In this document: positions 18,958-27,632 of the stretch, in pieces
Position numbering within the stretch: position 1 is the first letter of the stretch
Layout: every line of letters starts with the position of its first letter
Assembly: GCA_001604275.1 (NCBI GenBank)
Contig: LVBD01000035.1
Location: 1 to 64,000 of the forward strand
DNA length: 64,000 nucleotides
Source of the DNA: Spirochaetales bacterium Spiro_02
Lineage (GTDB): Bacteria > Spirochaetota > Spirochaetia > Sphaerochaetales > Sphaerochaetaceae
Reading direction: 5' to 3'
Notes under the pieces: model-generated
The model's input: only the letters and a program-made list of their open reading frames with translations
Databases searched by the model: none
What the model was told of the DNA's origin: nothing
Translations under genes and position numbers: made by a program

Positions 18958-20835
18958 ATGAAACATCCACATTACATACGAACGACGATCCTGGCATGTA
19001 CGGTGAGCATCGCGCTACTGCTTGCCGGCTGCGCAGGAACCACGACAGGCACGACGGCAGACCAGTCCGCTCCGACTGCGAAAGCGAGCGGCATGGCGGA
19101 ACGGCAAGCTCCCCAAGCGGGACCAGGCATGGAGCGGACCACAGGGGAGCCTGCGGTCTTTGCATCGACCGTCGACAGCGCTTCGGCATCTTCATCCGCC
19201 CAAGTACAGCTGTCCACATACGATGACCTGGCCGATGTAGCATCGAACTATACGTTCCTGCCTCTCTCCATCGATCTGGAAGCCACGGCTTTTCCCTCCG
19301 ACGAAGCACAGGGGCTGTCGATCGTCAAGGACGATGAAGGAAACATCGTGATCCGGAACAACGCAAGCACCCCGTATGAATATGTCCTGACAGGAACGTT
19401 GGCGGGAACGGTCTCCATCATCAATGACGAGGCGCCGTACATGGTCACGCTTTCCGGTGTGGACATTACAGGAACCACCGCCCCCGCCATTCAGCTCAAA
19501 AGTACGACGAAGGCGTTCATAAACGTGGCGGCGGGTTCGGAGAACAGTCTGTCGGACAGCCCGGACAATGATAAGAAGGGGGCGTTGACTGCCGATGGAG
19601 ATGTCATTTTCATGGGTACCGGATCCCTGACCGTCACCGGGACGAAAAAACATGCCGTGAAAGTGGATGGAACGGTCCGCGTGTCCGACGGAACCCTGCT
19701 GATCACTACCACGGAGACCGCGGAAGGCAACGGCATCCACGCAGACGATGCGTTCATCATGGACGACGGAGATCTGACAGTCGAAGCGAACGGATCGGTC
19801 TATGGAGAGGAAGGAAAAGGAATCAAGGTCAACGGCAGGGAAGCTGATCCGGAAAACGGAATCGAGGCAAAGGGATATCTGGTCGTCAATGGCGGTACGG
19901 TCACCATCACATCCGTCGGCAAGGCGATGACAGCCGGTTGGAAAATCGACGAAGATGCCGAAACCGAGACGACCGAAGATGATCCGTCTCCGGATCTGAT
20001 CATCAATGGCGGCACGGTCACCATCAGGACCACGGGAACTCCGTACGAAGTGAGCGACGAGGAATCTCTCAGTCCGGAGGGACTTGAGGCGAAGAACGAC
20101 TTGGTCATCAACGGCGGCTTGATCCAGATCACAGCCACCGACGATGCTTTGAATGCCGGAGCGAGCATCGTCATCAATGGCGGATACATCTTCGCCCATA
20201 GCAGTCAGGCGGACGCCGTCGATACCAACGGTACCCTCTTGATCAACGGCGGCACGACCGTCGCACTTGGGTCCCAGGTTCCCGAGATGGGTTTGGACAG
20301 CGATGACAGCTCGGCCTTCACCTATACCGGGGGAACGATCGTGGCGATGGGCGGTGGCGGTAACAACACCCCGGACAACGAAGCTACGACAGGGTACGTG
20401 CTGACGTATGGAGATCCTCTGGAAGCGGGAGAGACCATCGTGCTGACCGATGCGGACGGCTCGGTCGTCGTCGGTTTCACGGTTCCCTCCTACTACACGT
20501 CCGGGTCCGCTTCACTCATAGCTTCGGACGCAATGGACCTAGGGCAATCATACACGCTGTACGCGGGGGGGACGCTCTCCTCCTCCGTCTCGTTCAATGG
20601 GCTTGCGCTAGGGAATGACCAGACCTATGACGGGGGCACGGAAGTCGGAATGGTCGTCATTTCGTCCACAGTATCCCATCTAGGCGCTGAAATTCGGTTG
20701 ATGGGGTTCGGCGGAGCACCTGGTTTCGGAGAAGGAGACGGACAGTTTCCGGAACCTCCTGAGGGCTTTCCCGAAGGAGGACGGCCCGGCATGATGGCTC
20801 CGCCGGACGACATGTTCGCACCGCAGACCCGGTAA
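18958..20835 (+). CDS. Secreted beta-helix lipoprotein, Cthe_2159-like carbohydrate-binding family
   Basis: 625 residues. Lipoprotein signal ends LLAGC. A low-complexity linker precedes a long beta-helix with repeated turns of the type LVVNGGTVTITS, LIINGGTVTIR, LVINGGLIQIT and IVINGGYIFAHS. The tail is Gly/Pro-rich (about 590-625). This pattern matches the Cthe_2159 family (polygalacturonate-binding, pectate-lyase-like without lyase activity). RBS AAGGAG before ATG 18958. It may hold pectic or other polysaccharide at the cell surface, in keeping with the pectate lyase genes at 31-34 kb. Confidence 0.75.
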   Translation: MKHPHYIRTTILACTVSIALLLAGCAGTTTGTTADQSAPTAKASGMAERQAPQAGPGMERTTGEPAVFASTVDSASASSSAQVQLSTYDDLADVASNYTFLPLSIDLEATAFPSDEAQGLSIVKDDEGNIVIRNNASTPYEYVLTGTLAGTVSIINDEAPYMVTLSGVDITGTTAPAIQLKSTTKAFINVAAGSENSLSDSPDNDKKGALTADGDVIFMGTGSLTVTGTKKHAVKVDGTVRVSDGTLLITTTETAEGNGIHADDAFIMDDGDLTVEANGSVYGEEGKGIKVNGREADPENGIEAKGYLVVNGGTVTITSVGKAMTAGWKIDEDAETETTEDDPSPDLIINGGTVTIRTTGTPYEVSDEESLSPEGLEAKNDLVINGGLIQITATDDALNAGASIVINGGYIFAHSSQADAVDTNGTLLINGGTTVALGSQVPEMGLDSDDSSAFTYTGGTIVAMGGGGNNTPDNEATTGYVLTYGDPLEAGETIVLTDADGSVVVGFTVPSYYTSGSASLIASDAMDLGQSYTLYAGGTLSSSVSFNGLALGNDQTYDGGTEVGMVVISSTVSHLGAEIRLMGFGGAPGFGEGDGQFPEPPEGFPEGGRPGMMAPPDDMFAPQTR

Positions 20836-20869
20836 TCTCGCGGACTATACGAATTCATTCACCGAAGAC

Positions 20870-20906
20870 GAGGCTGTTTCGAATCAACGGAACAGCCTCT
20901 GTTTTT
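20870..20906 (+). terminator. Intrinsic terminator after the beta-helix lipoprotein gene
   Basis: GAGGCTGTT (20870-20878) pairs with AACAGCCTC (20891-20899), followed by TGTTTTT. Confidence 0.88.
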
Positions 20907-21037
20907 CGGGGCTTTTCGGGGCGATACTAGCCGTTTCGATCAAAAAGAGCGATATTCGGTATATAGCCATCATCCACGAACCTATACCCAGACATCGTGA
21001 TTGATGATTCGTCAGTGATGGAATAGGGAGGAATGCT

Positions 21038-21925
21038 ATGAACATGGAACAGTACGACCGCATGCGGTCTGGAAACGGTTTTATCGCGGCGTTGGATCAG
21101 AGCGGCGGAAGCACGCCGAAGGCTCTCGCCCTCTATGGGATCGGCAAGGAAGCATATTCGAACGACGAACAGATGTTCGACCTTGTCCATGCGATGCGCA
21201 CGCGGATCATACAAAGTCCGTCGTTCTCATCGACCTACATCCTGGGCGCGATACTCTTTGAAAATACCATGGATAGGGAAATAGACGGACAATATACCGC
21301 CGACTATTTGTGGAAAACGAAAGGGATCGTCCCGTTCCTCAAGGTGGACAAAGGGCTTGCTCCACTTGCCGACGGTGTCCAGTTGATGAAACCGATCCCG
21401 AATCTCGACAATCTGCTCGAACGGGCGGTAGCGCGTTCGATCTTCGGCACGAAGATGCGTTCGGTAATCAAGGAAGCGAATCCAAAAGGAATCAAGGCGA
21501 TCGTCGACCAGCAGTTCGAACTCGCACGGCAGATCGTCGTCGCAGGCCTGGTACCGATCATTGAACCGGAAGTCGACATCAACAGCCTCGACAAAGCCGA
21601 ATCGGAGAAATTGCTGAAGAACGAAATCATTTCCCATCTCGCGAAGCTGGGATCTGACGACAAGGTGATGCTGAAGCTTTCCATACCGAGTGTCGACGAT
21701 TTCTATGCGGATATCATGAACGATCCGCATGTCGTACGGATCGTCGCTTTGTCAGGCGGCTATACCAGAGAAGAAGCGAACAGGCTTCTGGCACGGAACC
21801 ATGGCTTGATCGCAAGTTTCTCGCGTGCGCTTTCCGAAGGGCTGAAGGCACAGCAAAGCGACAAGGAATTCGACGACATGCTCGCGGCTTCGATCAAGAG
21901 CATCTACGAAGCGTCAATTACCTGA
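21038..21925 (+). CDS. fda: Class I fructose-bisphosphate aldolase
   Basis: 295 residues, matching the short bacterial class I aldolase (Staphylococcus Fda type). It has [16 protein letters not shown] near the N-terminus, [19 protein letters not shown], and LKLSIPS with the candidate Schiff-base lysine. It cleaves fructose 1,6-bisphosphate to two triose phosphates without a metal. RBS GGGAGG before ATG. Own transcription unit with a terminator at 21974. Confidence 0.93.
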   Translation: MNMEQYDRMRSGNGFIAALDQSGGSTPKALALYGIGKEAYSNDEQMFDLVHAMRTRIIQSPSFSSTYILGAILFENTMDREIDGQYTADYLWKTKGIVPFLKVDKGLAPLADGVQLMKPIPNLDNLLERAVARSIFGTKMRSVIKEANPKGIKAIVDQQFELARQIVVAGLVPIIEPEVDINSLDKAESEKLLKNEIISHLAKLGSDDKVMLKLSIPSVDDFYADIMNDPHVVRIVALSGGYTREEANRLLARNHGLIASFSRALSEGLKAQQSDKEFDDMLAASIKSIYEASIT

Positions 21926-22267
21926 TTTTCCTGTAGCATTTTGAAACTTTCGTAATTTCATCCGCAATGCTCCTCCCCCGTTCACAACCGGTTTCTCTAG
22001 TGGACGGGGGATTTTGCTAGCTTTGTTAGCCAAGAGCATTCGCCTCCCGAGGGGGAGCATGACTGCAGGGTGGAGGAGCAGGCTTGAATGACAGGAAACA
22101 CGTCTACTACCACGTCTGCCCCGTGGGAAGCTCTTCTGGCGGGGTGCGTAGCAGGTTTGGGGAGCAGGAAGCACGTTTGCCGGCAGAAAAGCATTCCTCA
22201 AGAGGATGATGTTTCTTCTCCTTCTGTTTTTTGCACTGAGTTTTTCTTGTTACCGAGGACGGAGGAG
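21926..22267. other. Long intergenic stretch with a terminator and unexplained GC-rich sequence
   Basis: This non-coding stretch contains the aldolase terminator (21974-22015) and the promoter of the EamA gene at its end. Between them, 22016-22260 has no convincing gene. It has short repeats such as CACGTCTGCC (22111) and CACGTTTGCC (22172), and possible stems (CCCCG/CGGGG at 22119-22144). It might be a structured RNA or a decayed gene. Confidence 0.4.
21974..22015 (+). terminator. Intrinsic terminator after the aldolase gene
   Basis: TCCCCCGTTCAC (21974-21985) pairs with GTGGACGGGGGA (22000-22011) with one G-U pair, followed by TTTT. Confidence 0.8.
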
Positions 22268-22296
22268 TTGCCTCGGATACCCCCCTTTCCTATACT
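22268..22296 (+). promoter_or_regulatory. Promoter directly abutting the EamA start codon
   Basis: TTGCCT (22268-22273), 17-bp spacer, TATACT (22291-22296). The predicted start of transcription (about 22303) coincides with ATG 22304, so the message may be leaderless. Confidence 0.6.
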
Positions 22297-22303
22297 ACCA
22301 TTC

Positions 22304-23251
22304 ATGCGTGCACACCATCTTACCCGTACAGCGAAAGGAATCGCGGCCTCCATTCTCTCCGCCATCGGCTTTGGGCTGCTGCCGACGTTCAACGCAGGCG
22401 GCGAGGCGGCGGGACTCGATACCTGGGACAGGATCGCGATACGATTCTTCGGCACGGCGGTGATCCTGCTTCCCGTACTGCTGCTCCGCAAACAGGACCC
22501 GAGACTCCCGAAAGGGCTCCGGTTCAGGATGTTCCTCGTAGCGGTCTTCGCATTCGGAATGACCAGCGTCTTCCTGTTCTTCGGCTACAAGTACGCACCC
22601 ACGGGACTGGTCACGGTACTGCATTTCAACTACCCGTTGATCGTCATGCTGATGTGCTCCGCGACGGGAACCGAGAAGCTCTCCCCCTCCACCGTCGCCG
22701 CGGCTTTCGCATCCCTGCTCGGACTGACGATCATCATAGAACCCTGGCATGCGGGGGGTGCCACGATACAGGGAATTTTTCTCGCACTTGCCTCGGCGGT
22801 CACCTTCGCGTTCTACGTAATGAGCCTGAACCGCCAGGAAATCAAACGGCTGGACAACACGGTGCTGATTTTCTGGCTGTCGTTCTTTTCCGGTAGCGTC
22901 GCGCTAGGATTCGTCGTGATCCGAGCCGTCATCGAAGGAGGACATCCTCCAGTGGATATCCCCTCGGCTATGCTTCCCGTCCTGGGACTGATCGTATGTT
23001 CCACCATAGGCGCCGCATCCCTGTTTTCGATCGGAAACCGACTGGTCGGCGGAACTACAGCTTCGATCCTCAGCATGTGCGAACCGGTCACCGCGGTCCT
23101 GCTGGGATGGCTCGTCCTCGGAGAACAGCTGCGCACGACGTTCCTGTTCGGGGCCGTGCTCGTGCTGGCATCGGCGACGATGATCTCGGTCGTCAGGATC
23201 AGGGAGCAGGATCGGCCTCGCCGTCAGTCGGCCGCAACAAGAAAACCGTAG
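22304..23251 (+). CDS. EamA/DMT-family transporter
   Basis: 315 residues, ten predicted membrane segments in two EamA halves; the second half ends with SMCEPVTAVLLGWLVLGEQL, the usual EamA signature. Family members export amino acids, nucleosides or other metabolites; the substrate here is unknown. ATG 22304 is chosen because the transmembrane region begins about 10 residues after it. No SD is present and the promoter ends 7 bp upstream. Confidence 0.82.
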   Translation: MRAHHLTRTAKGIAASILSAIGFGLLPTFNAGGEAAGLDTWDRIAIRFFGTAVILLPVLLLRKQDPRLPKGLRFRMFLVAVFAFGMTSVFLFFGYKYAPTGLVTVLHFNYPLIVMLMCSATGTEKLSPSTVAAAFASLLGLTIIIEPWHAGGATIQGIFLALASAVTFAFYVMSLNRQEIKRLDNTVLIFWLSFFSGSVALGFVVIRAVIEGGHPPVDIPSAMLPVLGLIVCSTIGAASLFSIGNRLVGGTTASILSMCEPVTAVLLGWLVLGEQLRTTFLFGAVLVLASATMISVVRIREQDRPRRQSAATRKP

Positions 23252-23318
23252 CACGGTTGCACCAAACCGACGTATGCGCTATGAATACCAGTATCTTGGA
23301 TAGGAGGCATACAATACG

Positions 23319-23651
23319 ATGTCAGACAAATTCACCCATAACGACGAAACTCCGTTCATCGAACTTGGCGGGGGCACACGGAGAAAGATACTGTCCCATA
23401 GCGACAACCTCATGGCTGTCGAAGTCTATTTTGAAACGGGGGCGATCGGGGCTCCGCATACGCATCCCCACGAACAGATCGCCTATATCATCGAAGGAGA
23501 ATTCGAATTCACCAACGACGGAGAAACCCAGCGGGTAACAGCCGGCGACAGCGTCAAATTCGCACCCAACGTGCTGCACGGGGCGGTATGCCTCAAAGCC
23601 GGCAAGGTGCTGGACATCTTCACCCCATGCCGTCTTGATTTCCTCAGCTGA
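23319..23651 (+). CDS. Small cupin-domain protein
   Basis: 110 residues, a single cupin barrel. Motif 1 is GAPHTHPHEQIAYIIEGEFEF (H, H, E metal ligands) and motif 2 is GDSVKFAPNVLHGAVC. TAGGAGG lies 12 bp before the ATG. Small cupins of this kind act as sensors, isomerases or dioxygenases. Nothing nearby points to the substrate. It is convergent with the phosphate genes, which end 13 bp away. Confidence 0.8.
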   Translation: MSDKFTHNDETPFIELGGGTRRKILSHSDNLMAVEVYFETGAIGAPHTHPHEQIAYIIEGEFEFTNDGETQRVTAGDSVKFAPNVLHGAVCLKAGKVLDIFTPCRLDFLS

Positions 23652-23664
23652 GCGGTCCGCAGCG

Positions 23665-24285
23665 TCAGCGGTTCTTCAGCGCCATGGCATCGAGCAGGTC
23701 CGCGACATCCTCGCAGTTGTCGAGGACCTGTTCCATATCGTCGAAAATTTCCTTCCATCGGATAATGTCGAGAATCGGCTCGTCGGAGGTATAGAGGCGT
23801 TTCACCCCTTCATGATACAGGCGGTCGGCTTCCTCCTCGCATCGGTTCACTTCGATTACCAGCTTGGGAAGTTTCTGTGAATTCTTGAAGCTCTTGAACT
23901 CCCCCATCGCATCCGCCAGCAACGAACAAGCCTCCATCATCAGGCTGGAGACTTCCAGAATCTCCGGACGAATCGAAGAAACGCTCAACATGTCGAGTTT
24001 GATTCCCACCTGTTCGATCGCATCGGTCAAGGAATCGATGCGATTCCCCATCGCCAGCAGATCCTCCCGGTCGATCGGCGTAATGAACGCCACGTTCAAT
24101 TCATCCGAGAACACATGAAGCAGATGGTCTCCTTCATCCTCCAGCTTGTCGAGGATCTGAAGTTTCCGTTTTACATCGGTATAGTCGCGTAGCAGGTCGT
24201 CCAATTGCCTGGCTGTCCGCATCGAACAATCGACCATGCCGCTGAGCATTTCAAAGTAGTTGGGTTCCTTTTTTCCGAATTTCAT
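23665..24285 (-). CDS. DUF47 (PhoU-like) phosphate transport accessory protein
   Basis: 206 residues, all-helical. KKEPNYFEMLSGMVDC at the start, and the metal-binding-like EEADRLYHEGVKRLY and DGDH-type helix (KLEDEGDHLLH) are typical of the DUF47/PhoU-related family. These proteins are encoded beside PiT transporters and modulate them. It lies 84 bp downstream of the PiT gene in the same direction. Confidence 0.88.
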   Translation of the reverse strand: MKFGKKEPNYFEMLSGMVDCSMRTARQLDDLLRDYTDVKRKLQILDKLEDEGDHLLHVFSDELNVAFITPIDREDLLAMGNRIDSLTDAIEQVGIKLDMLSVSSIRPEILEVSSLMMEACSLLADAMGEFKSFKNSQKLPKLVIEVNRCEEEADRLYHEGVKRLYTSDEPILDIIRWKEIFDDMEQVLDNCEDVADLLDAMALKNR

Positions 24286-24369
24286 CGCGCCACATCCTTA
24301 TTCAGTTTCAATCAACATCCGAACCATATCGCGCTCGCCCCGCGTCCGACGTTCCGGGCATCGCGAAGC

Positions 24370-25407
24370 CTACCACCACAGCAGGAACAGTTTCGCCATC
24401 GCGAATCCGATCAGGCCGCACCCCGGAAACGTCAGGACCCACGCCAGAACCATCTCCCTGGCGATGCCCCAGTCAACGCTCGACACACGGCGAGATGCGG
24501 CGACTCCCATCATGGCCGTAGTCTTCGTATGGGTCGTGGACACGGGAAGTCCTGTCAGCGATGCAAGCAGCAGGCACCCGCTTGCAGCAAGATCCGACGC
24601 GAACCCCTGATAGGTCCGCATCTTCACCATATCCATGCCTACTGTCTTGATGATCTTCTTTCCACCGACCAGCGTTCCGAATCCCATCATCAGCGAGCAA
24701 AGAACCATGACCCACAGGGGGATCAGGAACGTGCCGTCGGCCTGCCGGACGGCCGAGCCGTTGAGGAACAACGCCAACATGAACACGCCCATGAATTTCT
24801 GGCCGTCCTGCGCCCCATGCAGGAACGCCATCAGTCCCGCCGCCACCGCCTGACCGCATGTGAAGAAACGTTCCGCGCTCCTGCGGGCGACATGACGACA
24901 GAGCCGTTCGATGATCCTGACGATCACCCAACCGCTTCCGAAACCGAGCACCGAGGAAACGAACAAACCGACGATGACTTTGCTCCATTCTCCCATGTTG
25001 ATGGAATCGAGACCGCCCAGAGCCATCGCCGCACCAGTGAGTCCAGCGATCAACGCATGGCTTTCGCTTGTCGGAATTCCAAATACCCATGCGGCGACAG
25101 CCCATGTGACAATGGCGAACAACGCCGCGGCCATGACGATGATCGGCGCTCTTCCAGCTTCTCCTGGCATGCCGGCGTTCGGTCCGAAATCGACCATCTT
25201 CGAGATAGTGTCCGCCACCTGGGAACTAATCTGAGTCATCAGCAGTACGCCGAGAAAATTGCATGCGACGGCCATGAGTATCGCCGCCCGAGGGCTCAGT
25301 GCCCGTGTGCCGACCGCACTTCCGATAGCGTTCGGCGCATCGGTCCATCCGTTGACGAACACCACTCCGAGCACCAAGATGATGCTGATTATGAATGCTG
25401 GTTCCAA
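24370..25407 (-). CDS. pit: PiT-family inorganic phosphate transporter
   Basis: 345 residues, about ten membrane segments. Both PiT signatures are visible: GWTDAPNAIGSAVGTRALSPRAA in the N-half and a second inverted copy in the C-half (GFASDLAASGCLLLASLTGLPVSTTHTKTTAMMGVA). It symports phosphate with a cation. The start is a TTG at 25407 supported by GGAAGGAGA 6 bp upstream; no ATG lies near. Confidence 0.9.
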   Translation of the reverse strand: MEPAFIISIILVLGVVFVNGWTDAPNAIGSAVGTRALSPRAAILMAVACNFLGVLLMTQISSQVADTISKMVDFGPNAGMPGEAGRAPIIVMAAALFAIVTWAVAAWVFGIPTSESHALIAGLTGAAMALGGLDSINMGEWSKVIVGLFVSSVLGFGSGWVIVRIIERLCRHVARRSAERFFTCGQAVAAGLMAFLHGAQDGQKFMGVFMLALFLNGSAVRQADGTFLIPLWVMVLCSLMMGFGTLVGGKKIIKTVGMDMVKMRTYQGFASDLAASGCLLLASLTGLPVSTTHTKTTAMMGVAASRRVSSVDWGIAREMVLAWVLTFPGCGLIGFAMAKLFLLWW

Positions 25408-25740
25408 AAGAAATCTCCTTCCTCTTGTAGGATAGAACGATCAAGCGCCGGAATGGTTGTCATGATCAACCGCGGCAGCACACACCGTTCCTTCGCGTAC
25501 CCAAGATATCAACACAATAAAATTCACAGTGCGTTGGATAGCCCGGAAATCGCAGGTCACGAAACAGGATCCAACAGTCATGGCAGCGTATCGCCCCAAA
25601 CTGTCCGGCTCTTTGCATGTCGATCCAATCCCTTCAGTCGGTTTCCCAAGGCGGTATAGGCTGGTTCAAGTGTAGGGTGAGCGAACGGAGCCGGTCAACG
25701 AACTTTTAGCATTTTTTTCACAATTCTAGCGCCGTTTCTA
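25408..25740. other. Intergenic region upstream of pit, no gene seen
   Basis: About 330 bp between the divergent pit and TrpX-like genes, before the promoter at 25741. No coding potential stood out on either strand. It must hold the pit promoter, but I could not place a convincing -35/-10 pair. Confidence 0.4.
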
Positions 25741-25770
25741 TTGACAGGAACGCATATGTTTCTATATAAA
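25741..25770 (+). promoter_or_regulatory. Promoter of the TrpX-like gene
   Basis: TTGACA (25741-25746) with TATATA at 25763 (16-bp spacer) or TATAAA at 25765 (18-bp spacer). It overlaps the inverted repeat at 25755-25778. Confidence 0.75.
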
Positions 25771-25778
25771 GAAACATA
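25755..25778. promoter_or_regulatory. Inverted-repeat operator over the -10 box
   Basis: TATGTTTC-N8-GAAACATA, a perfect 8-bp inverted repeat, covers the -10 element. A repressor bound here would exclude RNA polymerase. The regulator is not encoded next to it. Confidence 0.65.
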
Positions 25779-25800
25779 AAGTAAAGGAGATGTACGAGTC

Positions 25801-26805
25801 ATGAAAAAAATCAGCCTGTTCTGTATCCTGCTGTCAGTACTATCACTGGCGTTGTTCGCCCAAGGGGCCCCCGAACAACCGTCAACGTCCGCCACAACGA
25901 AAATCGGCATTTCGAAACTGCTCGCCCACCCTGCGCTGGACGTGATCGAACAGGGGATCCAGGATTATCTGGCGACGACAGGTCTTGCGGTCTCCTATGA
26001 TCTGCAGAATGCGAACGGAGATATCTCCACCGCAGCTTCGATCGCCCAGAAGTTCAAATCGGACAAGATGGATATCGTCATCGGCATCGCGACACCGACC
26101 GCGCAGGCTCTCGCCAACGTGTTTACCGATATTCCGGTCATATTCAGCGCGATTACCGACCCGAGGGGTGCCGGGCTCGTCGACTCGTACGATGTGCCTC
26201 AGGACACGAACGTCTGCGGCGTCTCCGACCTCAGTCCTGTCGAGTCCCAGATCAAGCTGCTGCTCGACCTTACCGGAGCAAAGACGGTCGGCATGGTCTA
26301 CACGAGCAATGAGGCCAACGGCGTGGCATTGATGGAACTCGCCCAGCAGGCCTGCGACACATACGGCGCGAAACTGATCACGACGGCGGTTTCCAATTCC
26401 GCCGAAGTCAAGATGGCCGCACAATCGATCATCGACCGGGTCGATGCCGTCTATGTAGGGACCGACAACACGGTCATTTCCGCACTCGCCTCGTTGGCCG
26501 ATGTCTGTTCCAAGGCGAACAAACCCTTGTTCAGCGGCGATACTACATCATCCGAAGGTCTGGATGTCTTCGCCGCATGGGGCTTCAACTACTACAACTG
26601 CGGCGTCTACACGGGAAAGATGGTCGAGCAACTCATCACAGGCGCCAAGCCCGGCGATTTGGGGACGATGTTCCTCACCGATCCGGCGGATTTCGAACTC
26701 TGGTTCAACATGGACGTCATCAAACGGCTTGGGCTGACCATTCCGCAGGAAATTCTCGACAGCGCCGCCCGGATCGTCGAGAACGGCCAGGTAATCCAGA
26801 AGTAA
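25801..26805 (+). CDS. TrpX-like (ABC_sub_bind) substrate-binding protein, orphan
   Basis: 334 residues, signal peptide ending FAQGAPE. Family: COG2984 binding proteins, with KIGISKLLAHPALD at the start of the mature domain, IVIGIATPTAQAL, VIFSAITDPRGAGLV and VYVGTDNTVISAL. Close relatives bind tryptophan or other amino acids (Trp is the best-known ligand). The matching permease and ATPase genes are absent here, since a terminator follows at once. RBS AAAGGAGAT before ATG. Confidence 0.85.
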   Translation: MKKISLFCILLSVLSLALFAQGAPEQPSTSATTKIGISKLLAHPALDVIEQGIQDYLATTGLAVSYDLQNANGDISTAASIAQKFKSDKMDIVIGIATPTAQALANVFTDIPVIFSAITDPRGAGLVDSYDVPQDTNVCGVSDLSPVESQIKLLLDLTGAKTVGMVYTSNEANGVALMELAQQACDTYGAKLITTAVSNSAEVKMAAQSIIDRVDAVYVGTDNTVISALASLADVCSKANKPLFSGDTTSSEGLDVFAAWGFNYYNCGVYTGKMVEQLITGAKPGDLGTMFLTDPADFELWFNMDVIKRLGLTIPQEILDSAARIVENGQVIQK

Positions 26806-26852
26806 GGGAAGGTACGACGTTACGGCAAAAATGTATCATGCGTCGACATGAT

Positions 26853-26884
26853 GGCCGGCTCAATTCAGCCGGCCGACTTTTTTT
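26853..26884 (+). terminator. Intrinsic terminator after the TrpX-like gene
   Basis: GGCCGGCT (26853-26860) pairs with AGCCGGCC (26867-26874), then GAC and seven T's. Confidence 0.92.
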
Positions 26885-26948
26885 CCATCGGGCGCATTGC
26901 CGTATCCGCCAGTATCTGCCGCCGCCATTCTTGTCCACAGTTCGGAAC

Positions 26949-27605
26949 TTACGACGGCTCAAGCAACAGAGCGGACAGCTTGTCGCTATGGATCACGTAG
27001 CTGCCGTGGGATTCGCCGGGAAAAAGCAACAGCCGACAGGAGGGGATGCATCGGGCGATCATCCGGGTATGGGACAGGGAGACGACGTCGCGGCTGCCGA
27101 CGGTGACCGTGGTCGGAATGGTGATGCAAGCCAGATCGGAACAAGGGATATGCGGCTGTTCAAGCATGAGCTTGAGCTTCGGATCGCCGGTCAAACGATA
27201 TTGGATGCGGATCGGTAGCCGCCAGATCCATCGGATACCGGAGGGATCGACGTTGGCGCCGCTGACGATCAAAGAGGAAAGCAAGTCGGGATGTCGGATG
27301 GCGATCATCAGACCGATGATCCCCCCATCGCTAAAACCATAGAACCGAGGCCGCTCGAGTCCGAGCGCCTCGATCAAGGCGACCATGTCGTCGGCCATTC
27401 CGCCATAGTCGAACGAATCGACAGCACTGCTGCGTCCGTGCCCGCGAGAATCAACCGCATAGACGGTATAGCGCGAAGCCAGGAGCGGAATGAGCCGATC
27501 GAAGATCGTATGGTCCTCTCCATTACCATGGACAAGGAGCATCGCCGGCCCGTCTCCGGTCCGCTCATAGAACAGCTCGATATCGTTGACATGTACAACG
27601 GGCAT
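26949..27605 (-). CDS. Alpha/beta-fold hydrolase
   Basis: 218 residues. Oxyanion-hole motif LLVHGNGED, nucleophile elbow GFSDGG (Ser about 92), a likely acid in VTVGSRDVV, and catalytic His in PGESHGSY. It is slightly short for the family (about 250), with a reduced cap. RBS AAGGAG. It lies 27 bp after the KamA-family gene, so it is probably cotranscribed. The substrate is unknown. Confidence 0.82.
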   Translation of the reverse strand: MPVVHVNDIELFYERTGDGPAMLLVHGNGEDHTIFDRLIPLLASRYTVYAVDSRGHGRSSAVDSFDYGGMADDMVALIEALGLERPRFYGFSDGGIIGLMIAIRHPDLLSSLIVSGANVDPSGIRWIWRLPIRIQYRLTGDPKLKLMLEQPHIPCSDLACITIPTTVTVGSRDVVSLSHTRMIARCIPSCRLLLFPGESHGSYVIHSDKLSALLLEPS

Positions 27606-27632
27606 GGCGACTCCTTCGGCCGGCTCGACTCC

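Noticed and set aside
18972-19309. Short minus-strand ORFs opposite the beta-helix lipoprotein signal region
   Set aside because: No ribosome sites and no domains; they lie entirely within a well-supported gene.
24205-25659. 484-codon open frame opposite pit and DUF47
   Set aside because: Antisense shadow; the minus-strand proteins are clear family members.
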